DNA of 64,000 nucleotides from Pseudomonas brenneri (GCF_007858285.1 NZ_VFIL01000005.1:124001-188000), one strand, 5' to 3'; counted from the first letter of the stretch, positions 25,431 to 35,114 are shown. Numbers and translations: made by a program. Notes: generated by a model not told the origin, from the sequence alone.

Positions 25431-27236
25431 TCATTCTTGCACCCGGACTTCACGGAACATGCCCATTTCCATGTGGTACAGCAGATGGCAGTGATAGGCC
25501 CAACGCCCTAGGGCATCGGCCGTTACCCGGTAGCTGCGGCGCGATCCCGGCGGCATGTCGATGGTGTGTTTGCGCACCATGAACTGGCCGTTTTCGTCTT
25601 CCAGGTCACTCCACATGCCATGCAGGTGAATCGGGTGGGTCATCATGGTGTCGTTGACCAGCACCACCCGCACCCGCTCGCCATAAGTCAGCCTCAGCGG
25701 CTCGGCATCGGAGAACTTCACCCCGTCAAAGGACCAGGCAAACTTCTCCATATGCCCCGTGAGGTGCAACTCGATGGTGCGACTGGGCTCGCGGCCGTCG
25801 GGGTCTTCAAAGGTGCTGCGCAAATCGGCATAGGCCAGGACCTTGCGCCCGTTGTTGCGCAAGCCGATGCCCGGGTCGTCGAGCTTGGGTGAGGTGCTCA
25901 TCGCCTGCATGTCTACCAGCGGGTTGTTGTTTTCGCTGGCCGGATGGCTTTGCATTGGCATCGCCATCGGCATCCCCGCCATGGCGCCGTGGTCCATGCC
26001 CTCCATCGCCCCGCCGGACATACCTTGCATAGCCCCACCGTCCATACCGGTCATCTGACTGTGATCCATGGCCGGCATATTAGCCATGGTCCCATGATCC
26101 ATGGCACCGTGGTCCATCCCGCCCATCCCCATGTCGTCCATGGTCAGCCAGGGGCGAGGGTCCAGCGCAGGGACCGGCGCCAGCAAGCCCGGCTCACGGC
26201 TGAGGGTGCCGCGTGCGTAGCCGGTGCGGTCCATGGATTGGGCGAACAGGGTGTAGGCGGCTTCGCTCGGCTCGACGATCACGTCGTAGGTCTCAGCCAC
26301 GGCGATGCGGAACTCGTCCACGCTGACCGGTTTCACCGGCTGGCCGTCGGCCGCCACCACCGTCATCTTCAGGCCCGGAATACGCACATCGAAGTAGGTC
26401 ATGGCCGAGCCGTTGATAAAGCGCAGGCGGATCTTCTCGCCGGTGCGGAACAGCCCGGTCCAGTTTTGCGCAGGTGGCTGGCCGTTCATCAAGAAGGTGT
26501 AGGTCGCGCCGCTGACATCCGCCAAGTCCGTGGGATTCATCTTCATTTGCGCCCACATCAGACGGTCGGCGGCGGTGGCCGACCAGCCCTTCTCGGCCAC
26601 ATCCTTGATGAAGTCGCCCACGGTGGGCTTATGGAAGTTGTAGTAATCGGATTGTTTCTTCAGGGTTTTCATCAGGCTGGCGGGGTCTTCATCGGTCCAG
26701 TCCGTCAGCATCACCACGTAGTCACGCTGGTACGTGAAGGGTTCGGGCTCCCTGGGATCGATCACCAACGGGCCGTAGACCCCTTGCTGCTCCTGGAGCC
26801 CGGAGTGGCTGTGATACCAGTAGGTCCCATGCTGGTTGAGCTTGAATTGATAGACATACACCCCGCCCGGCTCGATCCCCTTGAAACTGAGGCCCGGCAC
26901 ACCATCCATGTTGGCCGGCAGGATAATCCCATGCCAGTGGATCGACGTCGGCTCTGCCAGGCGATTACGCACGCGCAGGGTCACGGTATCGCCTTCACGC
27001 CAGCGCAGCAGCGGGCCCGGCAAACTGCCATTGATGGTCAGCGCGGTGCGCACGTTGCCGGTGATATTGACCGGGGTCTGGCCGATAAACAGCTCAAACT
27101 CGCTGCCTGCCAATACGCCCGGCTGGCCTGGGCTGGCCAGGGCCCACACGGGCGGGCGCCACAGCCCTGCCCCACCCAGCAAGCCGACCGCTGCCAAGCC
27201 TTTGACGAAGGTTCGTCGAGAAGTGTTGGAGTGCAT
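25431..27236 (-). CDS. copA: Copper resistance multicopper oxidase CopA
   Basis: A 601-residue periplasmic multicopper oxidase that oxidises or sequesters copper. It has a Tat signal (SRRTFVKGL at 5-13), cupredoxin copper motifs [24 protein letters not shown] and the terminal [12 protein letters not shown], giving type 1, 2 and 3 sites. A Met/His-rich linker spans about residues 365-435, with many MDHGAM-type repeats. First gene of copABCD. No copRS two-component genes are adjacent, so regulation must come from elsewhere; a candidate site lies at 27308-27323. Confidence 0.95.
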   Translation of the reverse strand: MHSNTSRRTFVKGLAAVGLLGGAGLWRPPVWALASPGQPGVLAGSEFELFIGQTPVNITGNVRTALTINGSLPGPLLRWREGDTVTLRVRNRLAEPTSIHWHGIILPANMDGVPGLSFKGIEPGGVYVYQFKLNQHGTYWYHSHSGLQEQQGVYGPLVIDPREPEPFTYQRDYVVMLTDWTDEDPASLMKTLKKQSDYYNFHKPTVGDFIKDVAEKGWSATAADRLMWAQMKMNPTDLADVSGATYTFLMNGQPPAQNWTGLFRTGEKIRLRFINGSAMTYFDVRIPGLKMTVVAADGQPVKPVSVDEFRIAVAETYDVIVEPSEAAYTLFAQSMDRTGYARGTLSREPGLLAPVPALDPRPWLTMDDMGMGGMDHGAMDHGTMANMPAMDHSQMTGMDGGAMQGMSGGAMEGMDHGAMAGMPMAMPMQSHPASENNNPLVDMQAMSTSPKLDDPGIGLRNNGRKVLAYADLRSTFEDPDGREPSRTIELHLTGHMEKFAWSFDGVKFSDAEPLRLTYGERVRVVLVNDTMMTHPIHLHGMWSDLEDENGQFMVRKHTIDMPPGSRRSYRVTADALGRWAYHCHLLYHMEMGMFREVRVQE

Positions 27237-27307
27237 GCCGATTCCATTCCCGTCAATTGAATCACCGCAGAGTAGGGATCGGCGCCTGTCAGTTGGCTTA
27301 GCGATAG

Positions 27308-27323
27308 ATTACAGATTTGACAG
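27308..27323 (-). promoter_or_regulatory. Candidate copper-responsive (CopR-type) site upstream of copA
   Basis: ATTACA-GATT-TGACAG on the plus strand, two TTACA/TGACA-like half sites spaced 4 nt, 72-87 bp upstream of the copA ATG. CopR/CusR-type regulators bind comparable TTACA/TGACA half sites. The match is partial. The divergent small secreted protein gene at 27410 could share it. Confidence 0.35.
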
Positions 27324-27409
27324 CTTCAGCCTGCTCGGGGCGCGATTGGACTGAACTTTCTGCTGGCCCGCAGCCTCAACCGGGTATCACCGCCATGGAG
27401 GTCCAAACC

Positions 27410-27685
27410 ATGAAAACCCTGATGCAACTGACTGTTGCCGCTGCCCTGTGCAGCGCCCTGCCCGCCTGGGCCTGCACCCTGGAAGAGGCCACGGCCAAAC
27501 GCGAACAACTGGCCCAGGAGGTCGCGACGCTCACCCAGCAAAACCCGACCAAGGCCAAGGAGATCAATGACGAGCTGCAAAAAATGGACCTGGACACCGA
27601 AAGTGCCAAGGTCCCCGACAAGTGCCAATTGATCAACGCCCGGCTCAAGGAACTCAAGGAAGCCGCCGCCAAGGCAAAAAACTGA
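27410..27685 (+). CDS. Small secreted coiled-coil protein divergent from copA
   Basis: A 91-residue protein with a signal peptide (MKTLMQLTVAAALCSALPAW, cleavage at AWA-C). The mature part is a charged helix-rich segment (TLEEATAKREQLAQEVATLT) with cysteines near each end (ACTLEE and DKCQLIN), which could form a disulfide in the periplasm. GGAGG lies 8 nt before the ATG. It is divergent from copA with 173 bp between starts. No family name recognised; a copper-related role is only guilt by association. It ends at a clear terminator. Confidence 0.75.
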   Translation: MKTLMQLTVAAALCSALPAWACTLEEATAKREQLAQEVATLTQQNPTKAKEINDELQKMDLDTESAKVPDKCQLINARLKELKEAAAKAKN

Positions 27686-27691
27686 AGGCAT

Positions 27692-27718
27692 AAAAAAACC
27701 GGACAATGTCCGGTTTTT
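27692..27718. terminator. Bidirectional rho-independent terminator
   Basis: AAAAAAACCGGACAATGTCCGGTTTTT: a CCGGACA-type stem flanked by A and T runs, between the convergent small secreted protein gene and the DEAD-box helicase gene. Confidence 0.85.
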
Positions 27719-27732
27719 CAGTGCGCCAAGGA

Positions 27733-29079
27733 TTACTCGGCAGCGGGGGCTTCTGGCTTGCGGCGCTTGAGCGGAGCCATGCCGTCCTTGCTGACCAACG
27801 ACAGGTTGTCGGTCTTCGGCCGGTTGGCGATCTTGCGCTTGGTCGGCGACTTGGCGCCGGTTTTTTTCTTGTCGCCCTTGGCGTCGACCTTTTTCTTCTT
27901 AACGCCGACAGCCTTGCCCGACGCCTTGACCTTCTTCGGCCCGGTGTAGGTGCCTTTGACTTCCTTGATGGTGCGGCGCTCGAACGACTGCTTGAGGTAG
28001 CGCTCGATGCTCGACATCAGGTTCCAGTCGCCATGGCAGATCAGCGAGATGGCCAGGCCATCGTTGCCGGCACGCCCGGTACGGCCGATACGGTGCACGT
28101 ATTCGTCGCCGCTGCGCGGCATGTCGAAGTTGATCACCAGGTCCAGGCCATCAACGTCCAGGCCGCGTGCGGCAACATCGGTAGCGACCAGGATCTTCAC
28201 GCCACCGGCCTTGAGGCGGTCGATGGCCAGTTTGCGGTCTTTCTGGTCTTTTTCGCCGTGCAGCACGAACGCCTTGTATTCCTGGGCCACCAGGCGCCCG
28301 TAGATACGGTCGGCCGCAGCGCGGGTGTTGGTGAACACGATAGCCTTCTGATAGGTCTCGTTGGCCAACAGCCAGTTGAGGATCTGCTCTTTGTGCACGT
28401 TGTGGTCGGCGGTGACGATCTGCTGGCGCGTGGTCGCGTTCAGGTCGCTGACGTTGTTGACCTGCAAGTGCTCAGGGTTGTTCAGGACCTTGGCGACCAT
28501 GTCGCGCAGGGTCGAACCGCCAGTGGTGGCGGAGAACAGCATGGTCTGCTGGCGATTGACGCATTCGGCGACCAGGCGCTGCACGTCGTCGGCAAAGCCC
28601 ATGTCGAGCATGCGGTCGGCTTCGTCCAGCACCAGCACTTCGACTTCCTTGAGGTCCAGGTTGCCGGCGTTCAGTTGCTCGATCATCCGCCCAGGAGTGC
28701 CGATCAGGATATCCGGTACCTTGCGCAGCATCGCGGCCTGGACCTTGAAGTCTTCGCCGCCGGTAATGATGCCGGACTTGATGAAGGTGAACTGCGAGAA
28801 GCGCTCCACTTCCTTCAAGGTCTGCTGGGCCAGTTCGCGGGTCGGCAGCAGGATCAGGGTCTTGATGCTGACGCGTACCTTGGCCGGGCCGATCAAGCGG
28901 TTCAAGACCGGCAGGACGAAAGCGGCGGTCTTGCCACTCCCGGTTTGAGCCGTCACCCGCAGGTCACGCCCTTGGAGCGCGAGCGGGATGGCCGCTGCTT
29001 GCACAGGCGTAGGCTCGACAAATTTAAGCTCGGCCACGGCTTTGAGCAGGCGTTCGTGCAGGGCGAATTGGGAAAACAC
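27733..29079 (-). CDS. DEAD-box ATP-dependent RNA helicase
   Basis: A 448-residue cytoplasmic RNA helicase. The core carries all motifs: Q-motif FVEPTPVQAAAIP, I AQTGSGKT, Ia PTRELAQQ, II DEAD, III SAT, VI HRIGRTGRAG. A lysine-rich tail of about 75 residues (many KKK blocks) probably binds RNA. The start is GTG at 29079 with GAGG 8 nt upstream, giving VFSQFALHERLLKAV; a longer frame to 29208 is not supported. Similar to the RhlB/RhlE-type helicases of Pseudomonas; the exact paralogue cannot be decided from sequence alone. Confidence 0.9.
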   Translation of the reverse strand: MFSQFALHERLLKAVAELKFVEPTPVQAAAIPLALQGRDLRVTAQTGSGKTAAFVLPVLNRLIGPAKVRVSIKTLILLPTRELAQQTLKEVERFSQFTFIKSGIITGGEDFKVQAAMLRKVPDILIGTPGRMIEQLNAGNLDLKEVEVLVLDEADRMLDMGFADDVQRLVAECVNRQQTMLFSATTGGSTLRDMVAKVLNNPEHLQVNNVSDLNATTRQQIVTADHNVHKEQILNWLLANETYQKAIVFTNTRAAADRIYGRLVAQEYKAFVLHGEKDQKDRKLAIDRLKAGGVKILVATDVAARGLDVDGLDLVINFDMPRSGDEYVHRIGRTGRAGNDGLAISLICHGDWNLMSSIERYLKQSFERRTIKEVKGTYTGPKKVKASGKAVGVKKKKVDAKGDKKKTGAKSPTKRKIANRPKTDNLSLVSKDGMAPLKRRKPEAPAAE

Positions 29080-29272
29080 GGGTGCTACCTCGAAGAAATA
29101 CAAAAAATCAGCTGCATAGGGTAACGGTTTCGGGCGCCCAGGCCGAGTTTCTTTACGCGAAGTGGGCCAATCAGATGGTTTTTTGTCAGGTGATTTGTCT
29201 GCCTGCACAACTTTACAGCACTTAAATGCTCTAATCGACCCGTCATGTCTTACAGAAGAATCGCGTTAAACC

Positions 29273-30571
29273 ATGGATATCAAACAGCTCTGGCTCAACG
29301 TCCAAGACCTCTGGGGTGCCCTGGACCAACATCCGCTGCTGCATTCAAGCATCGCCCTGCTGGTGCTGCTGGTCGTGGCCCTGATCGTCGGACGGGTGGC
29401 ACGCTACCTCATCCTGCACACCGTCAAACTGCTCGGGCGCCAGCCGGCGCTGCACTGGCTCAATGACCTGCGGCACAACAAAGTCTTCCATCGCCTGGCA
29501 CAGATGACGCCGTCCCTGGTGATCCAGTTCGGCCTGCACCTGGTGCCGGAACTGAGCAAAAACGCCGCGCTGTTCATCGGCAATGTGGCGCTGGCGTTCA
29601 CCATCCTGTTCCAGGTCCTGGCCATGAGCGCCCTGCTCAACGCCCTGCTGGATATCTACGCCCGCACCGAGCATGCCCGCACGCGCTCGATCAAGGGTTA
29701 TGTGCAGTTGGCAAAGATGGTGCTGTTCGTGTTTGGCGCGATCATCATCGTCGCCACCCTGATCGACCGCTCGCCGTTGTTGCTGCTGTCAGGCCTGGGT
29801 GCGATGTCGGCGGTGATCCTGTTGGTCTACAAGGACACGCTGTTGTCGTTTGTCGCCAGCGTGCAGTTGACCAGCAACGACATGCTGCGGGTCGGCGACT
29901 GGATCGAAATGCCCCAGGTCGGCGCCGATGGCGATGTGGTGGACATCACCCTGCACACGGTCAAGGTGCAGAATTTCGACAAGACCATCGTCTCGATCCC
30001 CACCTGGCGCCTGATGTCCGAATCGTTCAAGAACTGGCGTGGCATGCAGGCTTCGGGTGGGCGGCGGATCAAGCGCAGCCTGTTTATCGACGCCGCGGGC
30101 GTGCGCTTCCTGAACGACGCTGAAGAAGTGCGGATGACCCAGGTCCACCTGCTGACCGACTACATCAGCCGCAAACAGGCGGAATTGAAAGCCTGGAACG
30201 AAGCCCAGGGCCACAGCGCACAACTGTCGGCCAACCGCCGGCGGATGACCAACCTGGGGACTTTCCGCGCCTATGCCCTGGCGTACCTCAAGAGCCATCC
30301 GGATATCCAGCCGAACATGACGTGCATGGTGCGCCAGATGCAGACCACCTCCCAGGGTGTGCCGCTGGAAATCTACTGCTTTACCCGCACCACGGCGTGG
30401 GGCGATTACGAGCGGATCCAGGGGGACATTTTTGACTACCTGCTGGCGGTATTGCCGGAGTTTGGCTTGAGCCTGTACCAGCAACCGAGTGGCAATGACC
30501 TGCGGGCCGGGGTGTTGCCGGCGGTGCTGGGCGCCAGTCATTTGCCGGTACCGGAGAAGGCCGCGCTCTAA
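29273..30571 (+). CDS. MscS-family mechanosensitive channel, YbdG-like
   Basis: A 432-residue inner-membrane protein. N-terminal helices (IALLVLLVVALIVGRVARYL and others to about residue 190) lead to the MscS pore-lining segment (LLLSGLGAMSAVILLVYKDTLLSFVASVQL). The MscS beta domain follows (MLRVGDWIEMPQVGADGDVVDITLHTVKVQNFD), then the cytoplasmic vestibule domain. The length and extra N-terminal helices fit the YbdG/MscM subgroup that adapts cells to moderate hypo-osmotic stress. The ribosome-binding site is weak (AGAAGA). It stands alone; a short REP palindrome follows. Confidence 0.85.
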   Translation: MDIKQLWLNVQDLWGALDQHPLLHSSIALLVLLVVALIVGRVARYLILHTVKLLGRQPALHWLNDLRHNKVFHRLAQMTPSLVIQFGLHLVPELSKNAALFIGNVALAFTILFQVLAMSALLNALLDIYARTEHARTRSIKGYVQLAKMVLFVFGAIIIVATLIDRSPLLLLSGLGAMSAVILLVYKDTLLSFVASVQLTSNDMLRVGDWIEMPQVGADGDVVDITLHTVKVQNFDKTIVSIPTWRLMSESFKNWRGMQASGGRRIKRSLFIDAAGVRFLNDAEEVRMTQVHLLTDYISRKQAELKAWNEAQGHSAQLSANRRRMTNLGTFRAYALAYLKSHPDIQPNMTCMVRQMQTTSQGVPLEIYCFTRTTAWGDYERIQGDIFDYLLAVLPEFGLSLYQQPSGNDLRAGVLPAVLGASHLPVPEKAAL

Positions 30572-30580
30572 GCTGCACCC

Positions 30581-30610
30581 TTGTGGGAGCGGGCTTGCTC
30601 GCTCCCACAA
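30581..30610. repeat. Short REP palindrome
   Basis: TTGTGGGAGCG-N8-CGCTCCCACAA, an 11-bp perfect stem between the convergent channel and EamA genes. No T-run. Confidence 0.7.
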
Positions 30611-30616
30611 CGTTCA

Positions 30617-31489
30617 TCACCGGTTTGCAAGCCCCACAGCCGGGCGAGCACCCAACCGGCTGATCCACACCGCCGCCACAATCACCGCCCCGCCCAGGAA
30701 CAACCGCCCCAACGGCTCATGCTGGTTCCAGATCAGCAGGTTCAGCAGCAACCCCACCGGCACATGCAGGTTGTTCATTACCGCCAGGGTGCCGCCATTG
30801 ACCATGCACGCCCCCTTGTTCCACCAGTACAGGCCCAACGCCGTACTGACCAGGCCAAGAAACAGCAATACGCCCCACTGCAACGGTGCCTCAGGCAAGA
30901 AGTTGGCCTTGCCGAACAACAGAAACGCCGGCAACACCACCGCCAATGCCCCCAGGTAGAAGTAACCAAACCGCCGATAGTGCGGCAGGTCGCTTGGATG
31001 GCGTGCCACCAGGCGCCGGTACAACACTTGCCCTGCGGCGTAGGTGAAGTTGGCCAGTTGCAGCAGCAAGAAACCCATGAAGAAGTCCGGATTGATCTGG
31101 TCAAACCGGATCACCGCCGCCCCCGCTACTGCCACCAGGGCAGCCACCAATGCCCATGGATTGAAACGTCGGTTCAGTGCGTCTTCGATCAACGTCACAT
31201 GCAGCGGCGTGAGAATGGTGAACAGCAACACCTCCGGCACCGTCAACACACGGAAGCTCAAATACAGGCACACATACGTCACACCGAACTGCAACGCGCC
31301 GATCAGCAGCATGCCGCGCATGAACGCAGGCTCCACCGAGCGCCAACGGGTCAGCGGGATAAACACCAGCCCGGCCAGCAGCACGCGTACCAGCACGGCG
31401 AAGTAGCTGTCGACATGACCGGCCAGGTATTCGCCGATCAAGCTGAAGGAAAACGCCTGGATCAGCGTGACAATCAGTAAATAGCCCAT
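30617..31489 (-). CDS. EamA/DMT-family transporter
   Basis: A 290-residue inner-membrane protein with ten predicted helices in two EamA halves. The second half contains FTYAAGQVLYRRLVARHP and the C-terminal WISRLGARPAVGLANR. Proteins of this family export amino acids or other metabolites; the substrate is unknown. The ATG at 31489 has GAGG 5 nt upstream and begins directly on the first helix. It converges with the MscS-like gene. Confidence 0.83.
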   Translation of the reverse strand: MGYLLIVTLIQAFSFSLIGEYLAGHVDSYFAVLVRVLLAGLVFIPLTRWRSVEPAFMRGMLLIGALQFGVTYVCLYLSFRVLTVPEVLLFTILTPLHVTLIEDALNRRFNPWALVAALVAVAGAAVIRFDQINPDFFMGFLLLQLANFTYAAGQVLYRRLVARHPSDLPHYRRFGYFYLGALAVVLPAFLLFGKANFLPEAPLQWGVLLFLGLVSTALGLYWWNKGACMVNGGTLAVMNNLHVPVGLLLNLLIWNQHEPLGRLFLGGAVIVAAVWISRLGARPAVGLANR

Positions 31490-31552
31490 GTTCGCCTCAT
31501 CTTTGAATGGGCGCGACATTAGCGTTTTTCACGGCCAGGCGAAACTCAGGGC

Positions 31553-31587
31553 AAAAAAAACCCGACCTCGCTAAAGCGGCAGTCGGG
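31553..31587 (-). terminator. Rho-independent terminator of azoR
   Basis: On the minus strand, GCCCGAC-(15 nt)-GTCGGG followed by eight Ts. It lies about 105 bp after the azoR stop codon. Confidence 0.75.
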
Positions 31588-31692
31588 CAGGAGCACTCAG
31601 GAGCAACAAGTGCAAAGGGAGGTTCGATACGCGTACTTGAAGGGTTGCGTGGGGTTATAAAAACACCCCGCGATTATCTGGCGATTAACGCC

Positions 31693-32292
31693 TCAGGCGA
31701 CCTGGGCCAACAGCGCCTTGGCATGGTTCAAGCCTTTTTCCTGGAAGTCGCCCCCCAGGTTCACCCCTTCGGCATGAATGAAGGTGACGTCATGGATGCC
31801 GACAAAACCCATGACCTGACGCAGGTAAGGTTCCTGATGGTCACTGCTCGCGCCGGTATGAATGCCACCGCGGGCGGTCAGTACAAAGGCGCGCTTGCCG
31901 GTCAGCAAGCCCTGGGGGCCGGTGGCGGTGTATTTGAAGGTCACACCGGCACGCAGGACATGGTCGAGCCAGGCCTTGAGGGTGCTGGGAATGGCAAAGT
32001 TGTACATCGGCGCGGCCATGACCAGCACGTCGGCGGCCAGCAGCTCATCAGTCAGCTCGTTGGAGCGCGCCAATGAAGCCTGCTCATCCGAGCTGCGCTG
32101 TTCGGCCGGTTTCATCCAGCCGCCCAACAGGTTGGCGTCCAGGTGCGGTACCGGGTTGACGGCCAGGTCGCGCACAGTGATCTGATCGGCCGGGTGGGCA
32201 GCCTGCCATTGGCTGATGAACTGTTGGGTCAGTTGGCGGGAAATAGAATCCTGCTGGCGGGCGCTGCTTTCGATGATCAGAACGTTGGACAT
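31693..32292 (-). CDS. azoR: FMN-dependent NADH-azoreductase
   Basis: A 199-residue flavodoxin-fold enzyme reducing azo bonds and quinones with NAD(P)H. The FMN-binding phosphate loop IIESSARQQDSISRQL is at the N terminus. The family pattern MAAPMYNFAIPSTLKAWLDHVLRAGVTFKY is at about 93-122, and the TARGGIHTG segment is also present. Full length for the AzoR family. It lies 152 bp downstream of the small secreted protein gene and near a LysR gene; in Pseudomonas such pairs are common, so that LysR protein may control it, but this is inferred. Confidence 0.93.
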   Translation of the reverse strand: MSNVLIIESSARQQDSISRQLTQQFISQWQAAHPADQITVRDLAVNPVPHLDANLLGGWMKPAEQRSSDEQASLARSNELTDELLAADVLVMAAPMYNFAIPSTLKAWLDHVLRAGVTFKYTATGPQGLLTGKRAFVLTARGGIHTGASSDHQEPYLRQVMGFVGIHDVTFIHAEGVNLGGDFQEKGLNHAKALLAQVA

Positions 32293-32444
32293 GACTATGT
32301 AGGCTCCATCGGTAATTGCTGTAAGTCGATGAAGTGGAGGTTAAACAGAGCCAGTTCGATAAAAAAGCGTAAAAAACTGCTATAAACCATCTATAAAGTT
32401 GTTTATAAGCGGAGCATCACGATAGCCGTGCCCCCGCGCCTGGT

Positions 32445-32759
32445 TTATTTGGGTTCGCAGGTCAGCTTGATGCGCATCTTGATAATCGCGCGGCTGAACT
32501 TGACCGTGGTGTTGGTGCTTTTGCCAGCAGGGACCGTCACCTTGCGCACACGCGCCGGCTCCGGGCCGTTGGTAAACGCTACCGTACACGCGGCGTCGTT
32601 GGTGCCGTAGTTACTTAATTCGATGGAGCTGATCTCGCTATCAACGTCGGACGCGTTGTAATCGACGCTGACCCCCTTGATCGATTTCGAGACATCAATC
32701 GGGTAGGCAAACGCGCTCAACGGCAACAGTGCCAGCACCACACAACAGAATTTTCTCAT
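32445..32759 (-). CDS. Small secreted protein of unknown function
   Basis: A 104-residue protein with a signal peptide (MRKFCCVVLALLPLSAFA, cleavage at AFA-Y). A mature beta-rich domain of about 85 residues follows, with VSVDYNASDVDSEISSIELS and two cysteines (DAACTVAF, KLTCEPK). The ending KIMRIKLTCEPK-like pattern recurs in Pseudomonas proteins sometimes mislabelled 3-phosphoglycerate kinase; it has no kinase features. GGAG 8 nt before the ATG at 32759. It is divergent from the LysR gene, with 49 bp between starts. Confidence 0.78.
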   Translation of the reverse strand: MRKFCCVVLALLPLSAFAYPIDVSKSIKGVSVDYNASDVDSEISSIELSNYGTNDAACTVAFTNGPEPARVRKVTVPAGKSTNTTVKFSRAIIKMRIKLTCEPK

Positions 32760-32808
32760 TCGGCAGTCTCCAATAAGGACCGCCAGCTTAGGACAAGAGG
32801 AGCCCATC

Positions 32809-33732
32809 TTGAAAGCGCCCCGCGTGACCCTTGATCAATGGCGTACGTTGCAAGCCGTGGTCGACCATGGCGGCTTCGCCCAGGCGGCCGAAGTACTGCA
32901 CCGCTCGCAATCCTCGGTGAGCTACACCGTGGCCCGCATGCAAGACCAACTGGGCGTGCCCCTGCTGCGTATCGACGGACGCAAGGCGGTCCTCACCGAA
33001 GCCGGCGAAGTGCTGCTGCGCCGCTCCCGGCAACTGGTGAAGAACGCCAGCCAACTGGAAGACCTGGCCCATCATATGGAACAAGGTTGGGAAGCCGAGG
33101 TGCGTCTGGTGGTCGATGCCGCCTACCCCAACGCCCGCCTGGTGCGCGCCCTCACCGCCTTTATGCCGCAAAGCCGTGGCTGCCGCGTGCGCCTGCGCGA
33201 AGAAGTGTTGTCCGGGGTCGAGGAACTGCTGATTGAAGGTGTGGCGGACCTGGCAATCAGCGGCTTCAGCATTCCCGGTTACCTGGGTACGGAAATGAGC
33301 GATGTCGAATTTGTCGCCGTGGCCCACCCCGAGCACCCGCTGCACCGGCTTAATCGCGAGTTAAGCTTCCAGGACCTGGAAAGCCAGATGCAAGTGGTGA
33401 TCCGCGACTCCGGCCGCCAGCAACCGCGCGACGTCGGCTGGCTCGGTGCCGAACAGCGCTGGACCGTGGGCAGCCTGGCCACCGCCGCCACCTTTGTCGG
33501 CAGCGGCCTGGGGTTTGCCTGGCTGCCCCGCCACCTGATCGAGCGCGAGCTCAAGGAAGGCGTGCTCAAGCAACTGCCCCTGGAGCAAGGCGGCAGCCGG
33601 CACCCGACGTTCTATCTGTATTCGAACAAGGACAAGCCCCTGGGCCCGGCGACGCAGATTCTCGTCGAACTGCTGCGCACCTTTGATACCGCACCGCTGG
33701 ACGCACCCTTTGCCGCCCCTCGGCAAGCCTGA
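32809..33732 (+). CDS. LysR-type transcriptional regulator
   Basis: A 307-residue regulator. N-terminal winged helix at about 5-65 (LQAVVDHGGFAQAAEVLHRS, QSSVSYTVARMQ), effector domain to the C terminus. It begins at TTG (32809) preceded by AGAGGAG at 6 nt, giving the expected MKAPRVTLDQW N terminus; no better ATG exists. It is divergent from the small secreted protein gene and 14 bp upstream of the hydrolase gene, so it may be co-transcribed with it. Its targets are not known from sequence; azoR and the divergent small gene are candidates. Confidence 0.87.
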   Translation: MKAPRVTLDQWRTLQAVVDHGGFAQAAEVLHRSQSSVSYTVARMQDQLGVPLLRIDGRKAVLTEAGEVLLRRSRQLVKNASQLEDLAHHMEQGWEAEVRLVVDAAYPNARLVRALTAFMPQSRGCRVRLREEVLSGVEELLIEGVADLAISGFSIPGYLGTEMSDVEFVAVAHPEHPLHRLNRELSFQDLESQMQVVIRDSGRQQPRDVGWLGAEQRWTVGSLATAATFVGSGLGFAWLPRHLIERELKEGVLKQLPLEQGGSRHPTFYLYSNKDKPLGPATQILVELLRTFDTAPLDAPFAAPRQA

Positions 33733-33746
33733 CACGGAGTTCACCC

Positions 33747-34550
33747 ATGGCCTATTTCGAACATGAAGGTTGCACCCTGCATTACGAGGAATATGGCCAC
33801 GGCGAGCCGCTGATCCTGATCCACGGCCTGGGCTCCAGTTGCCAGGATTGGGAACTGCAAATACCGGTATTGTCCCGGTATTACCGCCTGGTTGTGATGG
33901 ATGTGCGCGGTCACGGCCGCTCCGACAAGCCCCGCGAGCGCTACAGCATCGCCGGCTTTACCGCCGACCTGGTGGCGCTGATCGAACACCTGCAACTGCC
34001 CGCCGCCCATGTGGTCGGCCTGTCGATGGGCGGGATGATTGCCTTTCAACTGGCGGTCGACCAACCGCAGATGCTCAAGAGCCTGTGCATCGTCAACAGC
34101 GCGCCCGAGGTCAAGGTGCGCAGTGCCGACGACTATTGGCAATGGGCCAAGCGTTGGAGCCTGGCACGCCTGCTCAGTTTGAACACCATCGGCAAGGCGC
34201 TCGGCGACCGGCTGTTTCCCAAACCCGGCCAGGCCGACCTGCGGCGCAAGATGGCTGAACGCTGGGCAAAAAACGACAAACGTGCTTACCTCGAAAGCTT
34301 CGATGCGATTGTGGGCTGGGGCGTGCAGGAACGACTTTCGCGAATCACCTGTCCAACCCTGGTCATCAGCGCCGACCACGACTACACCCCAGTGGCGCAG
34401 AAAGAAATCTATGTAAGACTGCTGCCTGATGCGCGGTTGGTGGTGATCGAGGATTCGCGCCACGCCACACCGCTGGACCAGCCCGAAACGTTCAATACAA
34501 CCCTGCTCGACTTTCTCAAGACCGTTCCAACCACTACTCAGGATCACTGA
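33747..34550 (+). CDS. Alpha/beta-hydrolase
   Basis: A 267-residue hydrolase with the canonical triad: nucleophile in GLSMGG (Ser near 94), acid in SADHDY, and His in DSRHATP near 240. The oxyanion motif HGLGSS is at about 25-30. The cap region (YWQWAKRWSLARLLSL) is short. It resembles BioH/3-oxoadipate-enol-lactonase-type proteins but the substrate cannot be told. It is 14 bp after the LysR gene and 3 bp before the cyclophilin gene, suggesting a common transcript. Confidence 0.85.
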   Translation: MAYFEHEGCTLHYEEYGHGEPLILIHGLGSSCQDWELQIPVLSRYYRLVVMDVRGHGRSDKPRERYSIAGFTADLVALIEHLQLPAAHVVGLSMGGMIAFQLAVDQPQMLKSLCIVNSAPEVKVRSADDYWQWAKRWSLARLLSLNTIGKALGDRLFPKPGQADLRRKMAERWAKNDKRAYLESFDAIVGWGVQERLSRITCPTLVISADHDYTPVAQKEIYVRLLPDARLVVIEDSRHATPLDQPETFNTTLLDFLKTVPTTTQDH

Positions 34551-34553
34551 CCC

Positions 34554-35114
34554 ATGCTGAAAAAAATCGCCCTCTTTGCCGGTTCTGTGCTGTTTGCTGC
34601 CAACCTGATGGCGGCTGACGCCAAGGCACCGCATGTCGTACTGGACACCAGCTTTGGCAAAATCGAAATCGAACTGGACCCGGTCAAGGCGCCGATCTCC
34701 AGCAAGAACTTCCTGGAGTACGTGAAGAGTGGTTTCTACACCAACACCATCTTCCACCGTGTGATTCCAGGCTTCATGGTCCAGGGCGGTGGTTTTACCC
34801 CGCAGATGGTCCAGAAAGACACCAAGGACCCGATCCGCAACGAAGCCAGCAACGGCCTGCATAACGTACGCGGCAGCCTGTCGATGGCCCGTACCTCCAA
34901 CCCCAACTCGGCGACCAGCCAGTTCTTCATCAACGTGGCCGACAATGCCTTCCTTGATCCGGGCCGCGATGCTGGCTATGCAGTCTTCGCCAAGGTCGTC
35001 AGCGGCATGGACGTGGTAGACCAGATCGTCAACTCGCAGACCACCACCAAGCAAGGCATGCAAAACGTGCCCATCGACCCTGTGCTTATCAAGTCGGCCA
35101 AAATCATCGACTGA
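34554..35114 (+). CDS. ppiA: Periplasmic peptidyl-prolyl cis-trans isomerase, cyclophilin type
   Basis: A 186-residue cyclophilin with a signal peptide ([20 protein letters not shown], cleavage around LMA-AD). The catalytic motifs are [17 protein letters not shown] and [20 protein letters not shown], including the active-site Arg, Phe and Gln. It assists proline isomerisation in periplasmic folding. The ATG comes 3 bp after the hydrolase stop codon, so the two are translationally close. PpiA is the natural name, on family and export signal. Confidence 0.9.
   Translation: MLKKIALFAGSVLFAANLMAADAKAPHVVLDTSFGKIEIELDPVKAPISSKNFLEYVKSGFYTNTIFHRVIPGFMVQGGGFTPQMVQKDTKDPIRNEASNGLHNVRGSLSMARTSNPNSATSQFFINVADNAFLDPGRDAGYAVFAKVVSGMDVVDQIVNSQTTTKQGMQNVPIDPVLIKSAKIID

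Noticed and set aside
25944..27260. Plus-strand 438-codon frame opposite copA
   Set aside because: Antisense shadow; copA is unambiguous on the other strand.
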